From the NCBI GenBank assembly GCA_031380225.1, contig JANNFX010000050.1, positions 1-15,481 of the forward strand: DNA of 15,481 bases, read 5' to 3'. The translations under genes and the position numbers were made by a program. Positions 1 to 6,483 of this stretch are shown piece after piece. This DNA is from JANNFX01 sp031380225. GTDB taxonomy: Bacteria; Pseudomonadota; Alphaproteobacteria; Rhizobiales; Hyphomicrobiaceae. How positions within the stretch are numbered: position 1 is the stretch's first letter; the number at the start of each line of letters is the position of its first letter. Under the pieces are notes generated by a model. It was not told the DNA's origin. It was given only the letters and a program-made list of their open reading frames with translations, and searched no databases.

Positions 1-7
1 GGGGTTA

Positions 8-98
8 GGGGTGGGGAGAAAGAACGTGCGTGATCGTGCAGTTTGCTTGGGTTCTCTCGCAATACTGATTGATTCCACTCGTTCCTTCTCCCCACCCC
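8..98. repeat. Long imperfect inverted repeat, arms 8-25 and 81-98
   Basis: The arm at 8-25 (GGGGTGGGGAGAAAGAAC) is the reverse complement of 81-98 with one mismatch (position 85), across a 55-base spacer. It sits in the gene-free stretch before the first gene. The G-rich left arm follows another GGGG at 1-4, so three runs of four G lie within 16 bases. The pattern resembles the G/C-tract palindromic repeats scattered between genes in Hyphomicrobiales genomes. One reading frame is open across 2-124, but it runs straight through the repeat and matches no family I recognise, so I do not call a gene here. Confidence 0.6.
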
Positions 99-101
99 AG
101 T

Positions 102-120
102 CCCTCCCCGCTGGGGAGGG
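102..120. repeat. Perfect hairpin just upstream of the tupC-like gene
   Basis: CCCTCCCC (102-109) and GGGGAGGG (113-120) are perfectly complementary around a 3-base loop. No run of T follows on the plus strand, so an intrinsic terminator is not well supported. It is more likely one unit of a palindromic intergenic repeat family. It ends 28 bases before the TTG start of the ATPase gene, so it would fall in that gene's leader or in the gap after an upstream tup gene. Confidence 0.6.
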
Positions 121-148
121 GTAGAGCGAGACAGTCCGGAGAATTAAT

Positions 149-895
149 TTGTCTCGGACAAGCGCTGCTATCAAACCCCCTGTGCTTCCGATTGTTGGCC
201 GTGGCTTGAGCTTCGTGCGTGACGGCCGCGCGATTGTTGATCGGCTTGATATCGAAATCAGTCCGGGTCCGCGGACGCTCGCTATCCTTGGTCCAAATGG
301 TGCGGGCAAAAGCGTGCTGTTACGTATGCTTGCAGGTCTGCTGCCGCCAACTAGCGGCACTGTGACATGGGCTGGTTCGGCCCCGGACGCGGCGCGCGCA
401 CTCAAGATAGGCTTTGTATTCCAGCGTCCGGTGCTATTGCGCCGCTCTGCGATTGAAAATGTCGTCTACGTTTTGAGGGCCGCAGGGCATCCAATCTCAG
501 AACTCAACGACCGGGCATTGGCAGCACTAAAAGAGTCCGGCCTCGAACAGCTGGCGACGATGCCAGCCCGTCAAATGTCGGGCGGCGAGCAACAGCGCCT
601 GGCGCTCGCGCGGGCTCTCGCGCAGCAACCTGAACTCCTGATCCTCGATGAACCCGCCGCCAATCTTGATCCGGCTTCAGTGGCGGCGATTGAAGCGCGG
701 CTGCGTCTGGCGGAGGCGGCCGGCATGTCTATTGTGATTGTCTCGCATGATTTAGCGCAAGTACGGCGCATCGCAGGCGAGGTCGCGTTCATGCACCGCG
801 GGCAGATACTGGAGCGCGCGCCCGTCGCCGCATTCTTCAACAAACCGAAGTCGAAAAAAGCACAGGCGTTTATACGCGGCGAACTTTTGGTTTAG
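149..895 (+). CDS. tupC: ABC transporter ATP-binding protein, TupC type (tungstate/molybdate uptake)
   Basis: This is the cytoplasmic ATPase that powers an oxyanion importer, most likely for tungstate given the TupA-type binding protein nearby. In 248 residues it has every nucleotide-binding motif: Walker A GPNGAGKS (48-55), Q-loop FQ (91-92), signature MSGGEQ (143-148), Walker B LLILDEP (163-169), D-loop NLD (172-174) and switch His200. No C-terminal TOBE/Mop domain follows, as expected for TupC and unlike most ModC. The start is TTG at 149, with GGAGA 7 bases upstream; no ATG fits. The usual tupA-tupB-tupC order is broken: the permease is not in the window (it could lie to the left) and tupA lies downstream beyond a reversed regulator gene. 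The last 26 bases overlap the 3' end of that convergent gene. The ABC call is certain; the substrate is inferred from context. Confidence 0.88.
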   Translation: MSRTSAAIKPPVLPIVGRGLSFVRDGRAIVDRLDIEISPGPRTLAILGPNGAGKSVLLRMLAGLLPPTSGTVTWAGSAPDAARALKIGFVFQRPVLLRRSAIENVVYVLRAAGHPISELNDRALAALKESGLEQLATMPARQMSGGEQQRLALARALAQQPELLILDEPAANLDPASVAAIEARLRLAEAAGMSIVIVSHDLAQVRRIAGEVAFMHRGQILERAPVAAFFNKPKSKKAQAFIRGELLV

Positions 896-1337
896 GGGCG
901 AGTTTGATTTTTTTCGCGGGTGGCGCGTCATCCCCGTCATCGCCGTCAATGTCGTTGGCGGGTTTGCGCACCGGCTTCGACGGCGCGGCGGTTGCCAACT
1001 CCGGCTTCAGCATTTTTTCAATGAAGTCGAGATGCGGACCGGCCGTCTTTTGCGCGGCGGTGACGACGGCAGATGCGTGCGCCACCAGCAACTTGCCGAA
1101 CTCGGTCAATGACGCCCCGCCGCCGCTTTTGCCACCGGTTTGCGACGACACCACCGGCTCGATAAATGCCTGATTGAGTTGATCGACCAAGGACCACGCC
1201 TGCCGGTACGACATATTCATCGCCCGGCCCGCCGCCGAAATCGAGCCGTGCTTGTCGATCTGTTGCAACAGTTTGAGTTTGCCCGGTCCCAACCGGCCAT
1301 GCGGCCCGAGATCGATGCGAACGATGAGATTGCTCAT
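870..1337 (-). CDS. ModE-type winged-helix regulator, short form without a Mop/TOBE domain
   Basis: This is a DNA-binding protein of the ModE N-terminal (LysR-like HTH) family, which controls molybdate or tungstate uptake genes. Residues 17-95 carry the typical pattern: LGPGKLKLLQQIDKHGSIS, AAGRAMNMSYRQAWSLVDQL, then TGGKSGGGASLTEFGKLL. The first is the helix entering the HTH and the second the recognition region; the last is the wing. Full-length ModE has about 260 residues, with two metal-binding Mop repeats. Here the 155-residue protein ends in a low-complexity tail (about 115-155) of acidic DGDDGDD and then lysine/proline-rich sequence, so no oxyanion site is visible. I chose ATG 1337 because GAGGA lies just upstream; the frame is open to 1442, but that extension has no family resemblance. 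It diverges from the tupA-like gene across a 129-base gap and converges on the ATPase gene. How it senses metal, if it does, is open. Confidence 0.85.
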   Translation of the reverse strand: MSNLIVRIDLGPHGRLGPGKLKLLQQIDKHGSISAAGRAMNMSYRQAWSLVDQLNQAFIEPVVSSQTGGKSGGGASLTEFGKLLVAHASAVVTAAQKTAGPHLDFIEKMLKPELATAAPSKPVRKPANDIDGDDGDDAPPAKKIKLAPKPKVRRV

Positions 1338-1421
1338 TGCGGTCCTCGCAGCGGTCAGAAGCACCGCATTCCAAAGCATGGCCCAAGAGATGCCGATTCC
1401 GCTAGACCTCTCGTTCATGAT

Positions 1422-1447
1422 TCGATATGCGGAAGTCAACATAGCGA
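1422..1447. promoter_or_regulatory. Candidate ModE-type operator (imperfect palindrome)
   Basis: TCGATATG (1422-1429) and CATAGCGA (1440-1447) form an 8-bp inverted repeat with one mismatch, separated by 10 bases. On the minus strand the site begins ATCGCTATG, close to the ATCGCTATATA half-site known for enterobacterial ModE operators. It lies in the divergent region between the regulator gene and the tupA-like gene, where autoregulated control of both would be expected. It ends 19 bases before the preferred tupA start, so binding would block early transcription of tupA. The repeat is seen; its use by this regulator is inferred. Confidence 0.5.
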
Positions 1448-1466
1448 TATGAAGGACAAGTCCGCG

Positions 1467-2345
1467 ATGACACTAAAAAATATGAGTTTAGTCGTGGTAA
1501 TGGTGCTGTCTGTGGCTTTCGCTCCCGCTGCGAGGGCCGAAAAGCCATTCATAACGGTGCAGTCAACGACGTCGACTGAGAACTCCGGTTTGTTCAAATA
1601 TCTGCTGCCGCTGTTCACCGCCAAGTCTGGCATCGACGTTCACGTTGTTGCCGTTGGTTCCGGCCAGGCGATCAAGAACGCAGAGAACGGTGACGGCGAT
1701 GTGCTGCTCGTGCACGCGCGCGCCGATGAAGAAAAGTTCGTCGCCAGCGGCGCGGGCGTCAAGCGCTACGACGTGATGTACAACGACTTCGTCATCGTTG
1801 GCCCATCGAGCGATGCAGCCAAAATTGCCGGTGGTTCCGATCCGGTTGCCGCGTTAAAATCGATTCAGGCGTCTTCGGCGCCGTTCGTATCGCGCGGCGA
1901 TGACAGTGGCACGCATAAGGCCGAGCTGAAATTGTGGAAGGCCGCCGCTGTTGATCCCAAGGCAAGTTCCGGCACGTGGTATCGCGAAGCCGGCCAAGGC
2001 ATGGGTGCCACGCTCAATATGGCTGCGGGTCTCAACGGCTACACGCTGTCGGATCGCGCATCGTGGTCGGCGTTCAAAAATAAAGCTGAACTCAAAGTGT
2101 TGGTCCAGGGCGACAAAGCGCTGTTCAATCCCTACGGAATCATTCTCGTCAATCCCGACAAGCATCCGAATGTGAAAGCCAAGGCAGGCCAAGCATTCAT
2201 CGATTGGATGATTTCCGCCGAGGGACAAGCCGCGATCGCAGCGTTTCAAATCGACGGTGAGCCGCAGTTTTTTCCGAGTGCTGCGGCAGCTGTCACTCCG
2301 CCGGCACCGCAACCTGTGTCGCCCACACCACAGCCCGTTCAGTAA
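1467..2345 (+). CDS. tupA: Tungstate/molybdate ABC transporter substrate-binding protein, TupA type
   Basis: This periplasmic binding protein captures tungstate (or molybdate) for an ABC importer. The first 24 residues form a signal peptide with a likely cut after AARA. The mature protein carries the TupA hallmarks: TTSTENSG (34-41), LLPLF, VVAVGSGQA, GDGDVLLVHARADEEKFV, VMYNDFVIVGP and SRGDDSGTHKAE. From ATG 1467 it is 292 residues, and AAGGA lies 10 bases upstream. An in-frame ATG at 1449 has a poorer site and would crowd the palindrome at 1422-1447. The frame is open back to 1140, but that part is antisense to the regulator gene. The C-terminus adds a short proline-rich tail (about the last 20 residues, PPAPQPVSPTPQPVQ) beyond the usual domain. 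A permease is not adjacent. Confidence in the family is high; tungstate over molybdate rests on the TupA motifs. Confidence 0.92.
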   Translation: MTLKNMSLVVVMVLSVAFAPAARAEKPFITVQSTTSTENSGLFKYLLPLFTAKSGIDVHVVAVGSGQAIKNAENGDGDVLLVHARADEEKFVASGAGVKRYDVMYNDFVIVGPSSDAAKIAGGSDPVAALKSIQASSAPFVSRGDDSGTHKAELKLWKAAAVDPKASSGTWYREAGQGMGATLNMAAGLNGYTLSDRASWSAFKNKAELKVLVQGDKALFNPYGIILVNPDKHPNVKAKAGQAFIDWMISAEGQAAIAAFQIDGEPQFFPSAAAAVTPPAPQPVSPTPQPVQ

Positions 2346-2435
2346 CGCGCGCCGCGGCGGTTAAACCAGTTGCGCGAAACGTTATGATCATATGTGCCTA
2401 GCGATAGCACGTCATCAAAACACTAGGTTTCTCTC

Positions 2436-3842
2436 ATGTCCAACACACGTAAGTCTTGCTCGCGTATTGCGGCCACCACGGCCGTTTTCGCAGCGGCCCT
2501 GATGCTGACGCCAGCCATTGCGGCCGATCTTGGCGGCAATTGCTGCGCAGACCTCGAAGAGCGGATCGCCGAATTAGAGGCGACAACGGCGCGCAAGGGC
2601 AATCGCAAAGTTTCGCTCGAGATTTACGGCCAAGTAAATGAAGCCGTGATGTTCTGGGATGATGGTAGTGAAAGCAATGCCTATGTTTTGACCAACGACC
2701 AGTCGCGTACGCGCATCGGGTTCCGCGGCAAGGCAAAAGTTACGAGCGACATTGAAGTTGGCTACCGGCTGGAAATCGGCGTCCGGATCGCCAATTCCAA
2801 GGCCGTCAATCAGGATGATCCTAACGCAGGCGCCGGACTCGATCTGCGCGATTCAAACTGGTTCATCAAAAGCAAATCGATGGGCACTGTGACCGTTGGT
2901 GCCGGCACGACAGCGACCAACGCCATCACCGAACTTGACCAAACACAGGTTCAGCCCGCCGCAAAATTCTCGGACGTTGAAGACACTGGTCTCGGATTGC
3001 GCCTCCGATCAGCGGCGAACGGCGGCCTCAGTTCTTTGAGCTGGCGCCGGCTTATTGGTGACGGCGGCGATCAACCCGGTGAAGGCGAGCGTGCGGTTAC
3101 AAACGTGCGCTACGAGACACCGGCACTATACGGCTTCACAGTCAGTACCTCGTGGGGCGCGGACGATTTGTGGGACGCAGCGATCCGCTACTCGGGCGAC
3201 GTCGCAGGGTTTAAGTTATCCGCAGGCATCGGGTACGGCGAAATCACCGACAACAACCAGACCCAATCGGTCTGCATGTCCGCGCCTGCCGGCCAAGGAG
3301 CAGATGGCAGTGACACGCGCTGCCACCAGTTTGGTGGTTCGATCAGCGCGCTGCACGAGGCGACTGGGCTGTTCGTAAACTTCGCGGCAGGCACTAAAAT
3401 CGATGACATCCTCAGTCAGACGGCGCGTTTTGCTGGTACCGGTGCGGACGATGGCCAGCACTTCTGGGCCGTCCAGGCCGGGATCGAGCAAAAGTTCAAT
3501 GCACTTGGTAAAACCACGCTCTTTGGCCAGTATTACGATTACTCGGGTGGTGCGAATGGCCGCCGCACAATCGACGGCACTGACGGCGGAGTGGCTGATC
3601 CGTTGAACCCGTTTGCAGTGGGCGGAGATTCAGCTGTCTGGTCGTCGGGCATGCAGGTCTATGGCGGCGGCATCGTGCAAGGCTTGGATGCGGCTTCGAT
3701 TTTGATTTATGCCTATTACCGACACTACGAAGCTGATTTGACGGCGCGCCAATTGAACGGTGGTGTCGCTAACGGAGCCATCGCTGGCGTCGCTCTCGAA
3801 GACCTCGACGTGGTCATGACTGGCGCCTTGATAAAGTTCTGA
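2436..3842 (+). CDS. Outer-membrane porin (alphaproteobacterial porin family)
   Basis: This is a general diffusion porin, a trimeric beta-barrel for small hydrophilic solutes. The 468 residues begin with a Sec signal peptide (1-30, cut near AIAA). The mature start DLGGNCCADLEERIAELEAT has a Cys pair and a short helical, coiled-coil-like stretch, a layout I associate with porins of Bradyrhizobium and relatives. The barrel then starts with VSLEIYGQVNEAVMFWDDG and NDQSRTRIGFRGKA. The remainder alternates aromatic and polar residues, and the chain ends in Phe (MTGALIKF), the C-terminal signature recognised by the outer-membrane assembly machinery. The ATG at 2436 has only a weak AGG about 10 bases upstream but gives a perfect signal peptide. 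It appears to be transcribed alone: 90 bases separate it from the tupA-like gene and the next gene is convergent. Confidence 0.9.
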   Translation: MSNTRKSCSRIAATTAVFAAALMLTPAIAADLGGNCCADLEERIAELEATTARKGNRKVSLEIYGQVNEAVMFWDDGSESNAYVLTNDQSRTRIGFRGKAKVTSDIEVGYRLEIGVRIANSKAVNQDDPNAGAGLDLRDSNWFIKSKSMGTVTVGAGTTATNAITELDQTQVQPAAKFSDVEDTGLGLRLRSAANGGLSSLSWRRLIGDGGDQPGEGERAVTNVRYETPALYGFTVSTSWGADDLWDAAIRYSGDVAGFKLSAGIGYGEITDNNQTQSVCMSAPAGQGADGSDTRCHQFGGSISALHEATGLFVNFAAGTKIDDILSQTARFAGTGADDGQHFWAVQAGIEQKFNALGKTTLFGQYYDYSGGANGRRTIDGTDGGVADPLNPFAVGGDSAVWSSGMQVYGGGIVQGLDAASILIYAYYRHYEADLTARQLNGGVANGAIAGVALEDLDVVMTGALIKF

Positions 3843-3912
3843 GGCACCACGCGTGGCCCGCGATATTCCGGCAGTTGCGGTCTCGCTTTCGTGCGCGCAA
3901 GTCTACGGGTTG

Positions 3913-4869
3913 TCAGGCTTTGCCGCAGATCGCGACACAGTTGATGGTCAAGCGTTTGCGGCGCGCGCGTTCGAGACTATTCCCCGTCGCCGGATAGAGC
4001 GCCGTTTCAACAACCTTCAGGCCATGCGAGCCGATGTAGTCGAAAAGCTCTTCGGGTGTACCGGTATTGAAGAGATGATCGGGTGCAGCGCTATTGATTG
4101 GCATGTTGATGAACACGCGACCGTCTGGAGTCAGGAGGTTCGACAACAATTGCAAGGCATCGCCAGGCTTTTCCATGTGCTCTAAGACTTCCGAGAAAAC
4201 AATGCTGTCGAATGCCGTTGCTGCTTTTGGGGCGAACATGTTTTCGAGAATGCACTGGACGTGGATGCGCGGCTTAAGCTTGGCCAGGCACTCTTCGGTC
4301 AAGGCAATTGAAGCTGGACTGAGATCCCAGGTGACGGCCTCTGCGATGCGGGGTTGCTCAGCCGCGAGAAACACCTGCAGGCCATGGCCTGGTCCGATTT
4401 CCAAGTGCCGCGCATTTTGCTTCACGCTTGGAAGATAATGATCGCGGTAGTAGCGCAGCACTGCGGTGTGGTTTGACCACCAAAGCTGTGTCATGAGCAG
4501 GCCATTCATGTAGCGCGTCATGAACTCCTTGTTGCTGTAAACGTCATCGATGGCTTGCTGAAGTGTCGTTAACCGGTAGCGGTTGTTGCGGCGGAAATAG
4601 AGTTCTTCCTCGACTTGCATTTGGCAGAGCCAGCCATAGTCCTTGATGAACTGGCCGATATCTGTTCCAGCAACCACCGTGATGTAGCCGGCGATTTCCT
4701 CGAGAAATGCAGCTTCTGTGGGGTCAATGTCACTAAACCGGCGCTGAAAATAGCGTTCGTGCTGCGGCTCTGAGGCCAACTGCGCGGCAAGCAAAGGACC
4801 GAGGTTGGGCTGGTCTTGTATTGGCAGCATTGAGGCCTCGTTAGGTCGCCGGAATTGCTCTTCGACCAT
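3913..4869 (-). CDS. Class I SAM-dependent methyltransferase with an unassigned N-terminal domain
   Basis: This is a Rossmann-fold methyltransferase of unknown substrate. Residues 155-255 hold the SAM domain: motif I HLEIGPGHG (155-163), an acidic strand-2 end (WDLSP, 181-185), FDSIVFSEVLEHMEKPGDAL (220-239) at the motif IV position, and LLTPDGRVFINMP (245-257). The first ~140 residues are helical and rich in aromatic residues (GQFIKDYGWLCQMQVEEELY, TQLWWSNHTAVLRYYRDHY); I do not recognise this part. The divergent neighbour is a free-standing acyl carrier protein, so the substrate may be carrier-bound or lipid-like; that is inference. The ATG at 4869 has no clear ribosome site. An in-frame ATG at 4830 has GAGG at 5 bases and may be the true start, giving 305 residues. 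Confidence 0.82.
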   Translation of the reverse strand: MVEEQFRRPNEASMLPIQDQPNLGPLLAAQLASEPQHERYFQRRFSDIDPTEAAFLEEIAGYITVVAGTDIGQFIKDYGWLCQMQVEEELYFRRNNRYRLTTLQQAIDDVYSNKEFMTRYMNGLLMTQLWWSNHTAVLRYYRDHYLPSVKQNARHLEIGPGHGLQVFLAAEQPRIAEAVTWDLSPASIALTEECLAKLKPRIHVQCILENMFAPKAATAFDSIVFSEVLEHMEKPGDALQLLSNLLTPDGRVFINMPINSAAPDHLFNTGTPEELFDYIGSHGLKVVETALYPATGNSLERARRKRLTINCVAICGKA

Positions 4870-5043
4870 AGTGGTTCACGCGTGACCGGCAAGAGTACAA
4901 ATGCTACTGATTGACAGTCTGCGGCGCATCTGCTGTGCCAGTTGCTTGGCGGCGAGCACAGTTGCGGCTCCAGGGGGCAAGCCAAGCTCTATAGTTAATG
5001 CGGCATAGATAAACCGTTGAATTTCGAAGCCGAGGGGAAATGC

Positions 5044-5277
5044 GTGACAGACAAACTGATCAATTTATTTGCCGAAGAGCTTGATGTAGCAGCCGCGACT
5101 CTTTCTGACGTGAGCTCTCCTGATACGGTTTCAACATGGGATAGTCTTGCCGCTATGAATTTGGTGGCAGCGATTGAGACCGCATTCGGGACACGGCTTA
5201 CAACATCGGAAATTATGTACATGAACTCCATCGGCCGGACGCGAGAAGTCCTGCGCCGCAAGGGCTGCGAAGTCTAG
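5044..5277 (+). CDS. Free-standing acyl carrier protein
   Basis: This is a small phosphopantetheine-binding protein of 77 residues that would carry an acyl, amino-acyl or hydroxy-acyl group as a thioester. The attachment motif is present as STWDSLAAMNLV, with the DSL serine as the modified residue. It is followed by helix II (AAIETAFGTRLTTSEI) and a helix III region (MNSIGRTREVLRRKG). The sequence is closer to the ACPs found near methyltransferases and HAD-IIIC enzymes than to fatty-acid AcpP. The start is GTG 5044, with a strong GAGGGG 6 bases upstream; an earlier in-frame TTG at 5017 has no such site. No ketosynthase, adenylation enzyme or phosphopantetheinyl transferase is near, so its loading partner must be elsewhere. 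It diverges from the methyltransferase gene across a 174-base gap. Confidence 0.85.
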   Translation: MTDKLINLFAEELDVAAATLSDVSSPDTVSTWDSLAAMNLVAAIETAFGTRLTTSEIMYMNSIGRTREVLRRKGCEV

Positions 5278-5446
5278 TTTCCGGATGGTATGATCCTGAT
5301 GCAGGCTGTGTTTTGAGACTACCAAAATCCTGCCGGCCACAATTCTGTGCTAATCAGTTGTTTAGGCGGCAAAAGGAGCGTCTGGCCTGACGCGCCCTTC
5401 ACCACTGATACTTGAACACTGCAACTGACCGATGGAGCCTTTGCCG

Positions 5447-5719
5447 ATGGACCGCAATTCACTGATGGGTGGCAACGTCTTTTCGACAATCCTGCGCTTG
5501 GCGGTGATTTCTCTGGTTGTTGGCGTCGTGCTGAGTGCGCTCGGCATTAACTTGCGCAATTTCTTTGATCGAATGAATGCGCTGCTGCGCAATATTTATG
5601 ATCTCGGATTCGCATCGATTGACTGGCTGTTGCAATACATGCTGCTCGGCGCTGCCGTCGTGATCCCGATATGGCTGATGACAAGGTTATTCGCCGCGGG
5701 AAAGAGCCGGTCGGAGTAA
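5447..5719 (+). CDS. DUF6460 family small integral membrane protein
   Basis: This is a 90-residue inner-membrane protein of unknown function. It has two hydrophobic segments: NVFSTILRLAVISLVVGVVL (roughly 10-29, ending before SALGINLRNFF) and YMLLGAAVVIPIWLMTRLF (roughly 64-82), with a polar linker between them (DRMNALLRNIYDLGF) and a basic tail. The arrangement SLVVGVVLSALGI then LLGAAVVIPIWL matches what I know as DUF6460, common in Hyphomicrobiales. ATG 5447 is preferred, with GGAG 9 bases upstream; an in-frame ATG at 5432 adds five residues and has no good site. It stands alone, after a 154-base gap in which I see only a weak hairpin (GCGTC/GACGC at 5378-5393), and is followed by a palindromic repeat. 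No role can be stated. Confidence 0.72.
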   Translation: MDRNSLMGGNVFSTILRLAVISLVVGVVLSALGINLRNFFDRMNALLRNIYDLGFASIDWLLQYMLLGAAVVIPIWLMTRLFAAGKSRSE

Positions 5720-5732
5720 GCAACGCAGTCAC

Positions 5733-5817
5733 GTTGGGTCAAGCGCAGCGCGACCCAACATCTCACGACGAACTCAGCAAGCACAAGAACGTTGGGTCGC
5801 GCTGCGCTTGCCCCAAC
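5733..5817. repeat. 27-bp inverted repeat of the GTTGGGTC type between convergent genes
   Basis: The 27-base unit at 5733-5759 and the unit at 5791-5817 are reverse complements of each other with a single mismatch, separated by 31 bases. Each unit is also internally palindromic at its ends: GTTGGGTC/GACCCAAC in the first and GTTGGG/CCCAAC in the second. Similar GTTGGGTC-GCGC-GACCCAAC elements are common between genes in Hyphomicrobiales. It sits between the DUF6460 gene and the convergent YceI gene, where a transcribed copy would fold into a large hairpin and could end transcription from both sides. The repeat is seen; the function is inferred. Confidence 0.8.
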
Positions 5818-5861
5818 CTACGCCACCGACGATTGGCTCAACGAATCATCGTGCAAAACGA

Positions 5862-6437
5862 CTACTTCTTCAATCCCTCAATATTCAATTCGAGCATCAC
5901 GTCCTTGGATGCCGGGCCGAGGTCGTGAGTCATGCCAAAGTCGGCGAGAACTATTTTGGCCGAGCCTTCAAAGCCCTGGCGGAAGCCGCCCCACGGATCT
6001 GCGCCCCCGCCAATGTAGGCGGCTTCAATGGTCACCGGTTTTGTGACGCCGTGAAGCGTTAGGTCGCCAACAATCGTCGCCTTGCCGCCGTCCTTCGGCG
6101 TCACGGTTTTGCTGACAAATGATGCCTTCGGAAACTTAATGACATCGAGAAAGTCTCCACTGCGCAAATGTTTGTCGCGCTCGGCATGGTTTGAACTCAG
6201 CGATGAAGTGTCGATATTGACCGCCACCTTTGACGCGCCGGGGTCCTTTTCGTCATAGGAAAAAGTGCCGTCGAATTTATCGAAACGGCCGACGAGCCAG
6301 CTAAAGCCCAGATGCTTGACGCGGAAAATGATCGAGGCATGTGCGCCCTGGCTATCGATGACATAGTCGGCGGCATCGGCTACGCTCGTGGTTGCGATAA
6401 GGGCCAGTGTAGCAGCGGCTGCAAAGCGGCGGATCAT
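5862..6437 (-). CDS. yceI: YceI family periplasmic protein
   Basis: This is a lipocalin-like periplasmic protein that binds isoprenoid-type lipids in characterised family members; its cell role is unclear. The 191 residues start with a signal peptide (1-22, likely cut after ADA). The YceI barrel follows: YVIDSQGAHASIIFRVKHLG, WLVGRFDKFDGTFSYDEKDP, DKHLRSGDFLDVIKFPKASF and GDLTLHGVTKPV. The family pattern HxxRDxHLRSxDFLDxxxFP is intact (HAERDKHLRSGDFLDVIKFP). The ATG at 6437 is supported by AAGGA just upstream on the minus strand. It lies 46 bases downstream of the cytochrome b561 gene on the same strand. This repeats the b561 (yceJ) / yceI pairing seen across Proteobacteria and points to one operon, possibly with b561 serving a lipid quinone bound by YceI. 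Confidence 0.93.
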   Translation of the reverse strand: MIRRFAAAATLALIATTSVADAADYVIDSQGAHASIIFRVKHLGFSWLVGRFDKFDGTFSYDEKDPGASKVAVNIDTSSLSSNHAERDKHLRSGDFLDVIKFPKASFVSKTVTPKDGGKATIVGDLTLHGVTKPVTIEAAYIGGGADPWGGFRQGFEGSAKIVLADFGMTHDLGPASKDVMLELNIEGLKK

Positions 6438-6483
6438 GGGATGTCCTTTCGTTTAGTGGATCGGAAATTGAACTCAGCCGGGG

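Noticed and set aside
1338..1442. Upstream extension of the ModE-type regulator
   Set aside because: ATG 1337 has GAGGA just upstream and begins the conserved sequence; the extension would cover the putative operator and has no family similarity.
1140..1466. Upstream extension of the tupA-like frame
   Set aside because: The extension is antisense to the regulator gene, has no signal peptide and is Arg-rich. A proper signal peptide and ribosome site begin at 1467.
2383..2392. TATGATCATA palindrome upstream of the porin gene
   Set aside because: A 10-base perfect palindrome can occur by chance at this rate, and no second site or matching regulator was seen.
3853..4185. 110-codon plus-strand open frame after the porin
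   Set aside because: It lies mostly antisense to the C-terminal half of the methyltransferase and has no domain or ribosome site.
4911..4939. TTGACA at 4911 as the promoter for the ACP gene
   Set aside because: The -35-like hexamer is perfect, but at 17 bases the -10 position reads TGTGCC, so no promoter is called.
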